NCBI GenBank assembly: GCA_035235625.1
Contig: CP141142.1
Span: 42,945,644-43,009,643 of the forward strand
DNA from: Saururus chinensis
Taxonomy: Eukaryota; Streptophyta; Magnoliopsida; Piperales; Saururaceae
Direction of reading: 5' to 3'
DNA: 64,000 nucleotides
Each line of letters opens with the position of its first letter. Position 1 is the stretch's first letter. Position numbers and translations under genes: made by a program. Of the stretch, positions 49,956-63,104 are shown piece after piece. The notes beneath the pieces are model-generated. The model searched no databases and was not told the origin of the DNA. It saw nothing but the letters and a program-made list of their open reading frames with translations.

Positions 49956-52002
49956 CTACAGTGCATACATTTTCTTGTACTCTGTATCCAATAGCTCGGC
50001 ATCTGATGGCATCGATATAGTCCCAAAAAAAGACCTACTTTCTGATTTCCTCCTAATATTTCTCTTGTTTGAGTCCCCAAACCTATGCACAATAATGCAA
50101 TAACACAGGGATCCAAGGGTGGTTAACATTATCAAACTCCCGACAACTGTAGCAAAGATAGCTAGCCATAACTCGTGAATACCAACCACTACATACGAGA
50201 GAGCAATGAAAGCCACAGAGATGAACAGGCAAGCCATCCACATGAGCTTGTTGATCACAAAGACCAGTTGTTTTTTTGCCTTCTGCTCTACAACCACAAT
50301 AGATGTTTGAACTACCACAACAGCTAAAGATATGAAGAGTGCAGTAGCGTCAAAGACAAAGAAAACCATAAATGCAGCACCATTGGCTACATGGGCTTCT
50401 CCAAGAGTAAAGCCATCAACATTCTTTTCCACATACTGACCAGGAACGGTGAAGATTGCAGCAAACGCAACTGTTGCAATTAGCACTGCCACCACCGTGG
50501 CTGAATTTATTGCATTATTAAGGCCACTTATGTGCATCTTTTTTAACTTCTTTGCAATCTTCTCAACATGAATTCCTGTTTGCCGAATTGTTGGGAGTTG
50601 GGACTGGACCTCATGCCTTATGTCACTAACTGTTTGCTTTAGTTGTTTAGCTGAGCTAGGAGTTGGAGGGTTGGCAAGCTCCTTTGATGTAACTGCACCA
50701 GCTCTTTTGAGAATAGAAATGAGCTCCTCATTTTTTATTTTTTCTGCAATATCAAGTGGGGTTTCTCCTACCTTGTTGATTGCATTTACATTAATTGCTT
50801 CTCTCAACAACAAAGTCTCCAAGATCTGATGAAAGCAAAACACAATTTTAGTTTAAACCCAAACCATATTGTTGGAGAGAACATCTTCCAATTGTTATCT
50901 CTCATTATGTAAAACATACCAACCTGAGTACGACTTTTGATAACTGCGATATGCAATGCGGTGTTCCCTTTGTTATCTACCAGCCCAATGGTTGAAGGCT
51001 CAGGTTTGAGGAACTCAAGAACAACCTCAACTCTTTGCCCCTTGACTGCCATATGTAAAGCTGTTTGCCCCTTCTTGTCAGCTGTAAAACTCATACTTGG
51101 ATCTTTAATTAGAAGTGATTTCACCACTTCATGATGCCCCATTCTTGCAGCAGAATGTAGTGCAGTTTTTCCATTTCGCCTGGCTATTTTGGTGAGACTT
51201 GAGTCAGTCTCAAGAAGGAAATTGACCACATTAATGTGGCCTTGGGTAGCGGCAGTGTATAAGGCAGTAGAGTTAGATGCATCAGTAGTCATGGCCAACT
51301 GAGGGAAAGGTTGCAGTAGCTCTCTCAACACCTCTGTGAAAGTTAAAAATGAGAAGAACAGATGTGTATTTGCAAATAAAATTATCCATGTTAAGAAATT
51401 GCAATTGTGGTATCCATGGCAATTTAAACTGATGAAGCTAGCAAGATAACGCAACATGGGCCACTGGTAGCACATCAAGACATAAAATAAATAAAAACAA
51501 GAGGTGAAATAAATTTTAATTTTATGATGAAGCTTTATCACCTGCAGCTGGATCTACTGGTTCAACATCAAATTTACCCAAATTAAAGATTACCGAACCC
51601 CTTGCAAGAGTAACTACTTGACTTCTGAAAGAAATCAAAGGCAATGCTTCCTAATAAGTTGGAAAGCTTACCCAAATGACCAAGTTTTGCAGCAATATGA
51701 AAAGCATCATAACCATTTTTTGCCCTTGTGGCCGCAGATTCAATGTCTAAATGCTTCAGGAGTTCAGTAACAACAAGGATCTGGTTGATTTCAGCCGCAA
51801 CATATAAAGCTGTCTCCCCATCTTGATTCTGCGTGGAGATAAACTCTTTGAACCAATTGTCTCCACTGTTTTGAAGAAACACTTTAACTTGTCCCAAGTT
51901 CCCAGCCCTAATGGCCACATGTAGCAGAGTATCACCACGTTTTCCCAAGGAATCCTTGTTCTTCTCCTCACAGAAATTCTGTTGCTTCTCGGTTGATTCC
52001 AT
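49956..52002 (-). CDS. Ankyrin-repeat/PGG-domain membrane protein (ITN1-like)
   Basis: Three exons: 51672-52002, 50924-51333 and 49956-50825; GT-AG, 1611 nt, 536 aa. The N-terminal half carries about six ankyrin repeats, for example GDTLLHVAIRAGNLGQVKVF, GETALYVAAEINQILVVTEL, GKTALHSAARMGHHEVVKSL and GQTALHMAVKGQRVEVVLEF, and the array ends in GETPLDIAEK (about 267-276). A basic linker (EKIAKKLKKMHISGL) leads into the PGG domain (about 348-465, with AIFTVPGQY) and four membrane spans (about 354-374, 397-423, 440-461 and 467-492). Relatives such as ITN1 and ACD6 sit in the plasma membrane or ER and act in salt, ROS or defence signalling. Which role applies here is unknown. It starts at the ATG of MESTEKQQNF; upstream in-frame codons lack an ATG. 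No defect seen. Confidence 0.93.
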
Positions 52003-53088
52003 ATGTGAACAATTTATATTCAAGTCTCTTCAACGCAGAGTCTGAAACTGAGATATAGGACAACACCGAATTCAGAAACATGCCAGAATCATCTCTGGAG
52101 CAAAGGACCGACACACAACGAAAGTTGATTGCCCACTTTGGTAGAACGCGTTGTTCAAATCCTGCCTGAATTCATTCATAAAAATCAGAACTTCAAAACA
52201 TTAAAAAAGGGTCTGCATCCACTTCTAGTCCTCCAAGACCATCCAGGCCAAAAATCAGAATGGTGGTTGTACAAAAAACTAAACCCATAAGGAAAATATT
52301 ACACAACAGATTCCTAAAGCAAAGCCAATCAATAATCCTCGTATAGACTACAGAGAAATGAAAGAGAAATGAAAAATTCATATTCTGAAGTACAATATTT
52401 CCTAAGATTGATGGGACCAGCATGCAGTCACAGCTACGCAGTTTCTGTTTGACAATAGAACAACAAGAAAGAAAAACATACACAAATGCACAACTTTCAG
52501 ACAAAAAGAATCTCTTACAACATGATCAATTTCATACCTTCAACAACACAATTCCATTATTACAAGCAGCCTACGCTCCATCTACTGGATAAAGCGTTTG
52601 TAGCCTTGATTTCGTCCTGTGCCCGGTGCCACCTTTTGCCTTGGCTGTTGTCGCATGGGAGTTTCTTCAGACTGGGTCCTATCTCCTTCCCTGTGCTCAT
52701 CCAGTCTGCTTCGTCTGGTTCTATCACTTTGACTTTCCTGTCGGAACTTGGTAGTGAAAGTGAACCTGCCGTCCATTACTGTCTTTCTGTTGAACCCAAT
52801 CATCATGGGTGGGATGGAGGCAGTAAAATTCATGGAGCCAACCTATATAAATCATGTTTTATATGGAGTTGGAGGGGAAGTAAGAAGTTGTATATAGAGA
52901 ATTTAATCTTTTACTTTTAGGTAATCGCACACGAAGACAAAAGGACTTGTCTGACCGGTTTTCGTGACCAAGGCAAGATGAACAAGAACGGCACATCACC
53001 CGAAAAAGTGGGATAGCAATTAGAGAATACATTTTTCAAGACAAAATGAGGGGTAAGTCGTATAAATAAAAATATATTGGCATATACA
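52003..53088. other. Upstream region of the ankyrin gene, with an unassigned small frame
   Basis: Likely promoter and leader of the ankyrin gene. A minus-strand frame at 52582-52833 (83 codons, MNFTASIPPMMIGFNRKTVM, then Arg/Gln/Glu-rich) has a TATATAGG-like box about 15 bp upstream of its ATG. I do not recognise it, and it could be a short gene, a leader exon or chance. Confidence 0.35.
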
Positions 53089-53187
53089 TATTCCCTCCTA
53101 TCTTAATAATTTTATTTAATTTTTTAAATAGATTATTTAATTAATTTAAAATTATATAAGACTATTAATATAAGCATAAAGGAGTAC
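53089..53187. mobile_element. Possible Stowaway-like MITE, about 100 bp
   Basis: Left end TTCCCTCCTATCTTAATA and right end ATTAATATAAGCATAAAGGA are roughly inverted and near TA dinucleotides. The match is imperfect. Confidence 0.45.
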
Positions 53188-55542
53188 TTTTTTGAAAAAT
53201 TAAATAAAGACTTTAATAGTATCATAAAAATCGTTCAAATTTGTTGAATGATCGAAAAAATTATAAAATATGTGTTTGTTGAGTAGTCGGCCAAACAACG
53301 ATGGACTCGGCAATGTGGCAAATAGTCCAAGAAGTCATTGAGGCGAGCCTTCGCTCACATGCGGCTTCATGAGCCCAGGCTTAGCTTGTCATCATATTTA
53401 GATTCAAAGACCCATGTTAACCAGGGGTATTTTTAGCCCTGAGTAATGTGGCCTTTAGATCTAAATTCGACGGTTTATAGACCTTAACTTTTAACTTATA
53501 TTAACTATTTAATAGATTTGGTGAGCTAAAAAAATGCCCTACTATTTTCTTCCCTTTCCTCGTAATCATCTTCTCATGTAATGATTATGTTTTTCTTATC
53601 ATTTTTTTGCTATTGTTCATTTTGCTTCATAGCTTTGAAGGAGCCTCTTCTTATTGTATAGAGTTAGTGATACACAATTATTAGCAATGATCCAACTATT
53701 TGGCTTTGACGTGTCTAGCCTTGACTAGAGCCCCATGACCATGCTTTATGGGGTTCATAATATAATACATAGAAGCTAACATTGTGTACCATGTTAGAAG
53801 GTTTTAATTATGCACCATGTAGCATGGTCCTAAGACTTTGGTCATGGGGTTTTGATCCATTTTTGGCTCATCTGCTACTCTTAGAGTTGGATATCTTTAA
53901 CCTCATTGTTTTGAAAACATCTCAAGTGTGACGCTTTGGACTTGCATGCGGGTTTTAATTATTTATTCAAAATACTATAACTTCAAGATAACTTATCATA
54001 AATATCCATAAGGTCTAGTGTTAGCCCTTTAGCTCCTTTTGTAAACATTGTGGTCGGGCAGCCCCTTAGCCTTGGCAAATAGATAGTTAAAATATGCCCA
54101 ATTGCACTCGGGCCGAGTGCACAAATAAGGTAGCATGTGGAACATTGGTGAATCATGTTAGCAAAGTCTTAGTGCGAGTTAGACTTGGTGGCGGACTGGG
54201 CACTACTACATAGGGCCAGGGTCGTATGAAAGTGGGATTCTATTCAGACAAACTTGCTGCTCCAACTGTGAGTAAGAAATGGAGAGGCAGGCTACTAACT
54301 AGACTTGGATAAAGTTGGGCAATCGTATGGAGACTTATAGTGAGAGTAGGAGTATAGTTTCTCTTAGTCTTGGGTCACGGGCGGATTGCCTTATTATGTA
54401 GAGTTTGAGAGAGAATGATTCTCCTAATTTGGGTGGGATCGTGTATCTTAGTAGTGCTAGACTTAAAATCAAGACCACTAGTCAGAGCCTTTTCCTTTGT
54501 ATTGTTGTAGAGATTTGTGGCAATAAAGTTTCAGTCGCAGCCCTTGTGAAACAAAGATTTTGCTAATTATTTCTCTTTTGTGCATATGAAAGGACAAGTA
54601 AAAGGTTGTTAATTGCAGGCGCATCCGATAGTAAAAGCTAGGTTAAAACTTTGTCACTGTAACATCTAGCATAATTTCAAAATTAGAGAATGATAGCATG
54701 TATGCAAAAATTGGAAGGAGAACAGGCACAATCTGCCTTTTGAATTTAGTAGGATTACGTATCTGTCATAAAAAATCATCATAAGAATTGATCAAACATA
54801 TCAATCCACAATTAAAAACGAGATAGAACAAAAAGTGTCGAACAAGCAGAGAGCACATCAAGAGAAGTCAAGCTGTGAAAAGGCCCACAAATATTCGTTT
54901 CACTGATCCACCAATTTTTCGGTATCAGCTTGGCCCATCAGGAGATGATTTTGCGATTCCAAGGAAGGCCCATTCAAAAGTTTGGTAGATGAGCCTACAG
55001 GGCCTGTGAATTTGACCAACTGGCCCATTGAAGTTTTGCTACATCCAGCAGTAAAGACAACAGGGCTTAAGCTTCTCATCACCTCGCCACTTCTGTCTTA
55101 CGTTGCTCGCGAGCTGCAGTCCCCAGCAGGGGCGGACGCATAAGTTTTAGTAAAGGGGGTCTTAAAATAATGAAGCTATAAATTTTTTTCCTCTATATTA
55201 AAATAATTAAATTAGTAAAGTAACAATTAAGATGTATTAAAGTAAAGCATATAAGAAAACTATTCAACATAAATAATTATGATAACTACTAAAAAGTACA
55301 ATTAAGTATTTAATATGTGTTAGATACAAATACTCATTCAAGATTTAGCTAATTTTGTTCGTAACAATTTTTACAATTATCTTAAATTCGAGAGAAAACT
55401 AAGAAGTATGAATAACATCTTCAAAAGGAACAAATTGATATCTCACCCACCACCTCTGAATTGGGATCTGTCGGTTAAGGAGAAAAGGTAATTGAGAGAG
55501 GTTGGTGGAAAACTAGTGCATTTAAATTGCAAACGGAGCTCG
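53188..55542. other. Intergenic, no gene recognised
   Basis: Mixed AT-rich DNA. A minus-strand frame at 54900-55082 (60 codons, with FTAGCSKTSMGQLVKFTGPV) is not recognised. Nothing with clear ends or RNA structure. Confidence 0.45.
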
Positions 55543-55972
55543 GAGGAAGGAGTTGAAGACACTAAAACCATGGGCGAAGGGTGGAGGATGAAGGTCGGGA
55601 GGAGAGAGCATAGGAGAAAATCTATAGTCGAAGGTCAAGAGGACACATGTACACATCGGCCACATTTGGGCTTAGGAGGGATGTTACAACCTGCAATTTT
55701 CTTTTAGGCCCATACGCTAGTTCTGGGGCCAATAAATATTTTTCATAAATTATAACTAAAGAAGGACTTGAAGACACTAAAACCATGGGCGAAGGGTGGA
55801 GGACGAAGGTCGGGAGGAGAGAGCATAGGAGAAAATCTATAGTCGAAGGTCAGGAGGACACATGTACATATTGGCCACACATTTGGGCTTAGGAGGGATG
55901 TTACAACCTGCAATTTTCTTTTAGGCCCATAAGCTAGTTCTGGGGCCAATAAATATTTTTCATAAATTATAA
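55543..55972. repeat. 215-bp tandem duplication spanning an LTR edge
   Basis: Copies at about 55543-55757 and 55758-55972 differ at only a few positions. Each contains flanking DNA (with ACACTAAAACCATGGGCGAA) plus the first 74 bp of the LTR that begins at 55899. The duplication therefore happened after that LTR inserted. Confidence 0.9.
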
Positions 55973-58092
55973 CTAATTTGAGCCTTTTTTTTAGCTTTAA
56001 GATTTTTTACTAAGGCTTGAATAGACAAATTTATCGAGCCTAAGAGCACGTCAATCCGATGTCGGGATTGTAGGCTACAACATCGGAAAGTGTTTCATGG
56101 GCAGTTTCCACTTTAATTTCACTAGATAAGATACCTTTGTGTGATCTTGTTTCGAATGACTAGTTGATATGAATACATTGGTACCAAGAACGTGCGATTC
56201 TAAGTTCGGGGTAGATAGTTACGCTAATTTAAAATTTAAAAGTTGAATTTAAAATAAGGATGAAAGTTAAAAAAACAAAGAAAAATAGTTTTTTAATTAG
56301 CACTGCTCGCATTAATGCAGGCCGCTGGTAGCAGCATGGTTCTGCAGTGCGCAAAGCATAGCCCACACAGGCTCCACAAGGCCATGCTGGCGGGTAGTTT
56401 CTAGCTGTTGAATGCCCATCATGCATCCAACATGGCTGAAATTCTATAAATTGAGGGGGCTCATTTGGATACGCGCTTTCCCACTCTTTTCCCCTTAATT
56501 CTTCTCTAATTTTACTTGTATCCTCATCTTTTGTCCTCTGTTTCGAAGCCTTTTCTAACCTATTTTAGCTCGTTCAAAAGGCGAGCCCAGCTAAATCGAT
56601 GGTGCTCTATATCTTGGGAGGGTCAGTTTTGTAATATAACTTTTCTAAATAGGGAAAACATCCCAGGGTAAGAGGAGGTTATGCCCGCAGCCTTCAAGCC
56701 ACAAAGAGAGAAACATCTCAGAGTAAGGGGAAGCTCTGTTTGAGACCTTTCAAGATACAAAGAGAAACATCTTGTGGTAATGAGAGGTTTTATCCGCCGC
56801 TTTCGGGCCGCAAAATGAGAAACATCTCAGGGTAGGGGAGGTTCTGTTTGCTGCTTTTGTCCCCTAAAGAGTGAAAACATCTTGTAGTAAGGGGAAGCTT
56901 TGCCCGTCGTGTCCTGACGTAAAAAGGGAGAATGTCTTTAAGGAAGGGGAGGCTCTAACCATCACGACTCTACAAATCTCAAGGGAGTAAGCATTTACAA
57001 CTTTATTATTTTAATACATATTTATTTAAATAAATACATATGTTTTTTAAATTGTTAATTTATATGAATGCATGTTATGAATATTTTAGAAAAATATGTA
57101 CACTAAATGACTTATGATTGTTTGATGAATTCTTAATCGGTTTTGGGTCTTTGACTTTTCTGACTATTGAATTATGATTATATGATTTGAAGGACACTTC
57201 AAATAGTTTTGAATGATTGGATTTTAAAGGTAGTTATTTGGTAGAAAACCCAAAAAATTTTGAAGTTATGATTCCTAGATATCACATATTAAGACATGAC
57301 ATGTCTATAAATCGCAATATCATGGGAAGATCCTATTCATTCTAATCCTGTTACCCTATGAGCATAGGTGTTGGGTACTTTGGTATCGATAGCGGGTAGT
57401 TATTCGGTATAAAACCAAAAAATTATCGATTTTGGATTCTTACCTATTGAGGCATATGACACACCTATGAAATGAGATATCGTAGAAAGATTTATTTCAT
57501 TCTAATCTTGTTGCCCTATGAGCACAATTGTATATCGCTTCAGTAACAGAGGCATTCTACGAATGATGATTTATTTTATTTTGAATAATTTATTGGATTC
57601 TATTTACGAATGAATTATCTTATTTATCAAATTATGTGATTAATTGAATTATCTTTTTGTGTGATTAATTTATATAATTTCATGGAAGAATGATTTGTTT
57701 GATTTGTCGACACTTTTATTTTTCTCTACTGACTTTGCTAGATGAATGCATGTTAAAAATACTTAAGCATAGTATTTATAGTATTAGGCTTGTTAAAAGG
57801 TCGTAGTATTAGGCATAGGTACATCTTGATCTAATTTTATTGGAATAACATTAGAGATGTTATCCAATAAGTACATAGGCAACCAACACCATGATGATAT
57901 TTGCCTAATCCAAAAAATGATAATAATCAATCTTTTATTTTTTTTAAAAACCTGTAACTGAGGATTGCTACAACTCTTGCACATGGATGAGGATCTTAGG
58001 GATTGAAAGAAGAAAACTTATTTCAATAATTTCATGCACCCGAGTCGAGGTTTTCCTTGAATTTCGAGTGCCCGCAGACCTAGGTTGTTACA
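55899..58092 (+). mobile_element. Solo LTR, family 2, 2194 bp
   Basis: Starts TGTTACAACC and ends CCTAGGTTGTTACA, flanked by an exact 5-bp target repeat AGGGA (55894-55898 and 58093-58097). No internal domain follows. Its interior parallels 7724-9655 (GGGAGTAAGCATTTAC, ATAGGCAACCAAC) and, inverted, 58179 onward. Confidence 0.92.
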
Positions 58093-59638
58093 AGGGATGA
58101 GGCAATGCGATGAGCTAGGTCTCCAAACTAGAATTTTGGGGAAGATTCATCAATAGGTCGAAGCCCGGAGGGAGTGATTGTTACGCCCCGACTTTTTTAA
58201 TTACTTTAACGGTCGGAGCGTCGACAAATCGTAGTGATAAATGGCCAAGATCAACTGTGCACAGAGGAGTAACCATCCATTAATTTAGGTAAATACAAAA
58301 TTTTTACAAAATAAAGCCTATCGTGCCTGAAAAAAATCAAAGTTGCACACATACAAAATTAATACATAATAAAAGAATGTGATAAAACATAGGTCCTTTG
58401 AAGTCTACGAGCAATCATTGAGAATATTATCTTCGTCGTCTAAACTTGCGGCGTCTAGGGGTGGGTGGGTATAATTATACTCAGTAGATAGGATTAAAAG
58501 CTATTAGCATGCTAAAACATAAAGCATAAATAAAGATGCATAAAATATTCTCATAATACAACGTCGAATTAAACCAATATTATCGACTAACAGAACCCAA
58601 CACGTTTCTTAGATAAAAAGTAGCCAAAATAGTTATTTGCGGAATTCGGAAAATTTAGATAATTCATTCGTAGACAAAATCCGATAAATAAATCAAAATC
58701 GGATAAATCAGCGTTAACAGAATGTCGCCGATACCCGAGCGACATACACCCGTGCTCGTGGGTCGACAGGATAAGAATGAAGAGGATCTTCCCACGATAT
58801 CCAACTTCATGGTCGTGCCATATGCCATAATCGGCGGTGCTTAGGAGTCATAACTCCGATAGCTTTTGGGCTCTATACCAAATAGCTACCCATCAAAACC
58901 GATCGTAGTTTTTGGGCTTTATACCAAATAACTACCCTTAAAATCTGGTCAAATCATTCGTAAATATATTTTGAATAATAACAATATTTTAATAAACGTA
59001 ACACAACAAAATCCCACTAAGAGGCGCACACGTCACTATTATTTTAACGCATGTCCGCCCTTAATCATATCTATTTCAAAATAATAATTTATTTGAGGTA
59101 TAAATAAATTATAAACTATAACACCTAGTCATAGCATGAGATTAAAGTTTAAAACTACCTACCCTCGTTAAGCCTACTGTCACGGCCCTAGCCATCCAAG
59201 GTACCGTGCGGCGCTCACAAGGCCAAATAGCCAAGCGAGTAAGCCTTTCTTCGTCAAGGTCATGGCCTTTGCCATTCGACCAAGCGTCCAGCCCACGTAG
59301 CCAAGCAGCAAACCCGTCCCAAGGCGGACGTGCGAATGTGCCGGACCATCTCCCAAGCGAGCTGGCCGGAGAGGGACACTTCCTTGCGATGCACGGATCC
59401 AACTTAGGCAACTCGGTCATCCGAACAATCTGTCTCAGCCAAGTGCATGCAAGGGTCTTTGTTACCAACACAGCCATAAGGCCGGACGGCCGCCCGACGA
59501 GTCGGAGAGCCCCATCCCACCAGCGGATGGGCTCCTGGCATGATAGCTAGCAAGGCAACACCCTTTGTTGCCATCCGGATCAGCCTGTTGCAAGGCTAGG
59601 CATCATACCAACAGCTTGTCCATGAAGCTCACCATGTC

Positions 59639-62600
59639 TGTCACGCCCGGCGATGCCCGACCCGAGCCGAACCCGGTCCAGGGGCCGGTCAAACGCGCGG
59701 GGGCGACGAAGTGAAAATTTAGAAATGATCTAGCGGAAGACTTAACCCTAACCACGGGCGATTAACAGCAACACGGAGTGCGCACAATCCTTTGAGCAAG
59801 AGTAAAAAAAAAAGGGAAGAAAAAGGTGTTGCTTATCACAAAGTAAACAATAATCTCAAACCCACAAACTTAGTTAAGTAAAGCCCACACCAGCTCAAAA
59901 TAAGTCATAATAATCACAACTGTAGTATATGACATAAATCCAAACAAGAACCCTACACAAAGGTTCGAACATAAAGCATGAAACAAACGCAGGTAAGTCA
60001 CTCAACGATCTCCATCATCACACCCAAGCTACCTCTGACCTTTCCTCAAAGAGGCAATCCTGTCCGTCTGCGTGTCGCACCACGCAACCCCAAATCAAAA
60101 CACAAAAGAGGGGTGAGTTTTAACACTCTGCAATGGTTTTAATATCACTGTCAACGTAGAAAATACGATAGCTTAGAAATGAGATCGTTCAGATCAAAGA
60201 TTTACATGGTGCATCACTTTCTGATCACACATTCATATCACCTAACACTGCATCATAATGCATAATTCAACCTGCATGGATGTATCTCTAGCATACATAT
60301 TCCCACATGCATTCACATCATACCAATCCCGCATAGATGTATCTCTAACTTACATATTCCCACATGCATAATATCATCACAACCTGCATGGATGTATCTC
60401 TAACATACATATCCCACATGCATAATATCATCACAACCTGCATGGATGTATCTCTAACATACATATCCCACATGCATAATATCATCACAACCTGCATGGA
60501 TGTATCTCTAACATACATATTTCCACATGCATTTTATCATCAAAGTCAACATGCATGGATGTATCTCTAACATACATATTCCACATGCATAACATCAAAA
60601 TCAACATGCATGGATGTATCTCTAACATACATATTCCCACATGCATAATGTCATCACAATCCACCTCCATCAAGGAGTAATCACACGTTAACATCACACA
60701 GACGGGAGCATAGACAAGGCCACGAAGGCGTGTCATGGTACAAAATTCTACACAAGAATTCAAGAAAGATCGGGGTTGTCAATCCCTAATACTGCTCGCC
60801 CTAGACGATCCTGGCCAAGGATGTCCCATTCTCACACAGAGAATCTAGAGCAGGGGTGTTCGCCCAGGGACATCTCCTGCAGAGGGAAGAGCCCGAGTTC
60901 TCACACAGAGAACCCTAGAACACGTGGTAGTGGGGTGCACACGGCATACCACACTGGATTCTCAGGGTCCAGATGACACACATAATAATATTCTCACATA
61001 TCCGCAAGACAAGTACACAACTCGTCCCCACATCATTCTATTAAAAAAGACTCAACCCGGGGAGTGCACTCGTTCCACACAGGAACTTCAAATCGTTCCA
61101 CACAGGGACTTCAAATCGTTCCACACAGGAACTTCAAATCAAACTATGTCCTTTCGGACCAATCAACTTGCGATTAATCCATGACCGATAAACCCGGCAC
61201 ACAATTTCATCACATTGCATCCAATCGGTCAAATTCGATTAATCACGATGAAGCCTCACTTGGAAATCCATTTTTCATGATGCGTGCAGCATGGTACATG
61301 CGTGGGCAAAGCATACATGAATCCTAATCATGATAAGTGCTCTCACTAGCCCCTAATGCATCATTCATAATCACAATATTAAGCTTCAACATCATCATTT
61401 AACCCCCACATTTGTGTGTGTGTGTAACTAGTAGAAGCCTTTCACATAATGCATAATTTCTATCTAAACATGAATTCCAGCGGAAATCATAATAGAAGAA
61501 TCGTTGAAATCATAGCAAGATTCAAAACTCAACCACAAAGGCTAAACACATATAACATCACTCATTTCATCATTGAGTCATGGCATTCACCAACATCCAC
61601 ACACCACTAACCACAATCTATCATGACAAATCAGTCCAACAATGATTGTAGTCCTACTGAAAATATATGCTTATCCAAAGGGAAACAACCATTCATAATT
61701 TGAAGATAACGATTCCAACATCATGCCACAAAACATAAGTCATCCCACCATCTTTAAGCATATATCTCAACTCCATAAACTCAATAGCATGCATTTCCAG
61801 TAGCCTAACATAGCTTAAAACACTCCACATTCATATAAAATTGGCAAGCTAAAGTGGAATCATCAAAATAGACATCATATGCACAACACACGATTTCCTG
61901 TGTAGCCGATCGATCGCCCTTCAGGCCGTTCGATCGGTTACATGCAAAAATTTGAAATTTACAGTTCAGCCGATCGATCACCCTGCAAGGCCGATCGATC
62001 GCCAACACGGTAGAACAGTCATCTTCTTCCTTTCGCAAATCCAAACCGAAACACCATAGATAACACTTCAAATCCACATCTAACACCCTAATCATCATCA
62101 AAAGTCCTCTTTGACTTCCAGAATATCAAACCAAACCATAATAATGCAAAACCCTAAGAAATCGGGATTAAATAATTCCATTTTCTAATCTTACCATTAA
62201 CACACTAAATTAAGTAAACCATTTCGAAATAAGCCAAAAATGAAGAGTTTTACCATGGATAAACAGAGATTTCGAAGACCCATTACCTCAGCACTTGATT
62301 ATGCTCGGATTGAAGAGTCACCCTTCTTGAAATCCTTGAAAACACAATGAGTTTGAATTAAACTCTAATAGAAATCGATTTACCTAAGAAATCCCTAATT
62401 AAACCTTAGATCTAGGGCTTGTTGGTAGTAAAAATCGAATTTTGAATGTTAGGGTTTGTAGTAAAACACAAATCAGTAGCTTTTGATGGTCAAAAACGAA
62501 TTGAATCAAGGGGGAAATGGTAGATTTGGAAGAAATTAAGAGAAAAGCCATGGATTAGTGCTTAATTAGAGCAAGCTTACCTTAATCGGCTTCTAATTCG

Positions 62601-63104
62601 GGCCTAAGTGGGGATTAGGCCAGCCCTCCTTCCTTAGCCTATTCCCAAAAATGGAAATGGCTCAGGTTTGCCCTGTTATAGTAAGTTTTGGGGTAGGCAT
62701 AGGTAAGTTTTGGGGTGTAAATATGAAAAGTAGGCTAAAAGTGGGTATTTTACAAATTTAAGCACAATTTAAGACTAATAAAATTCTGAAAATTTTTGTG
62801 GGACCTTAAGTATATGTCTAGGTTCATTTGACACAAAAATAAATTTTTTTGACAGTGGGGCCCACAAGGGTCCCGCCAAAACCCTAATTTTTGGGAAAAT
62901 AGTGAAAATTCTGAAAAATCTCAAAAATTCACATTTGGTTTAAAATCACTTAAAACCACTAATGTTGAAGTTAATTTTGGTTAAAACTATCACAAACACT
63001 ATTTATTTACGAAATTACTGAATAAGATCAGAAAACGCGTAAATCTCATGATAACCCATAATTAAAGAAAAACCAAAACCGGTTCAAAGATGAGGGTCCT
63101 TACA
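59639..63104 (+). mobile_element. Solo LTR, family 1, 3466 bp
   Basis: Starts TGTCACGCCCGG and ends GGGTCCTTACA, with an exact 5-bp target repeat ATGTC (59634-59638 and 63105-63109). It aligns with 28977-32405 and, over its last 950 bp, with 1-931, the closer of the two. It is the innermost and hence youngest layer of the nest. Confidence 0.94.
60272..60655. repeat. Minisatellite in the LTR, about 7 units of 50-60 bp
   Basis: A unit with CCTGCATGGATGTATCTCTA and CCACATGCATAATATCATCA repeats about seven times, the central units almost identical. The equivalent part of the LTR at 28977-32405 (about 29700-30010) shows the same motif in a much more degenerate form. Confidence 0.9.

Noticed and set aside
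52486-52920. 144-codon plus-strand frame upstream of the ankyrin gene
   Set aside because: It runs opposite an equally open minus-strand frame, has no domain, and starts in AT-rich DNA without context.
58160-58180. Purine-rich CCCGGAGGGAGTGAT before an LTR start, as a polypurine tract
   Set aside because: The LTR at 58179 reads in the opposite orientation, so a tract on this side and strand would not serve it. The 86-bp spacer shows no internal domain.
59142-59550. Overlapping frames of about 110 codons on both strands
   Set aside because: They lie in a GC-rich LTR-like element. Low stop density there comes from base composition, and the frames would cross element borders.
60364-60763. Repeated-peptide frames on both strands
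   Set aside because: They translate the minisatellite in the solo LTR. There is no start context, homology or codon bias.
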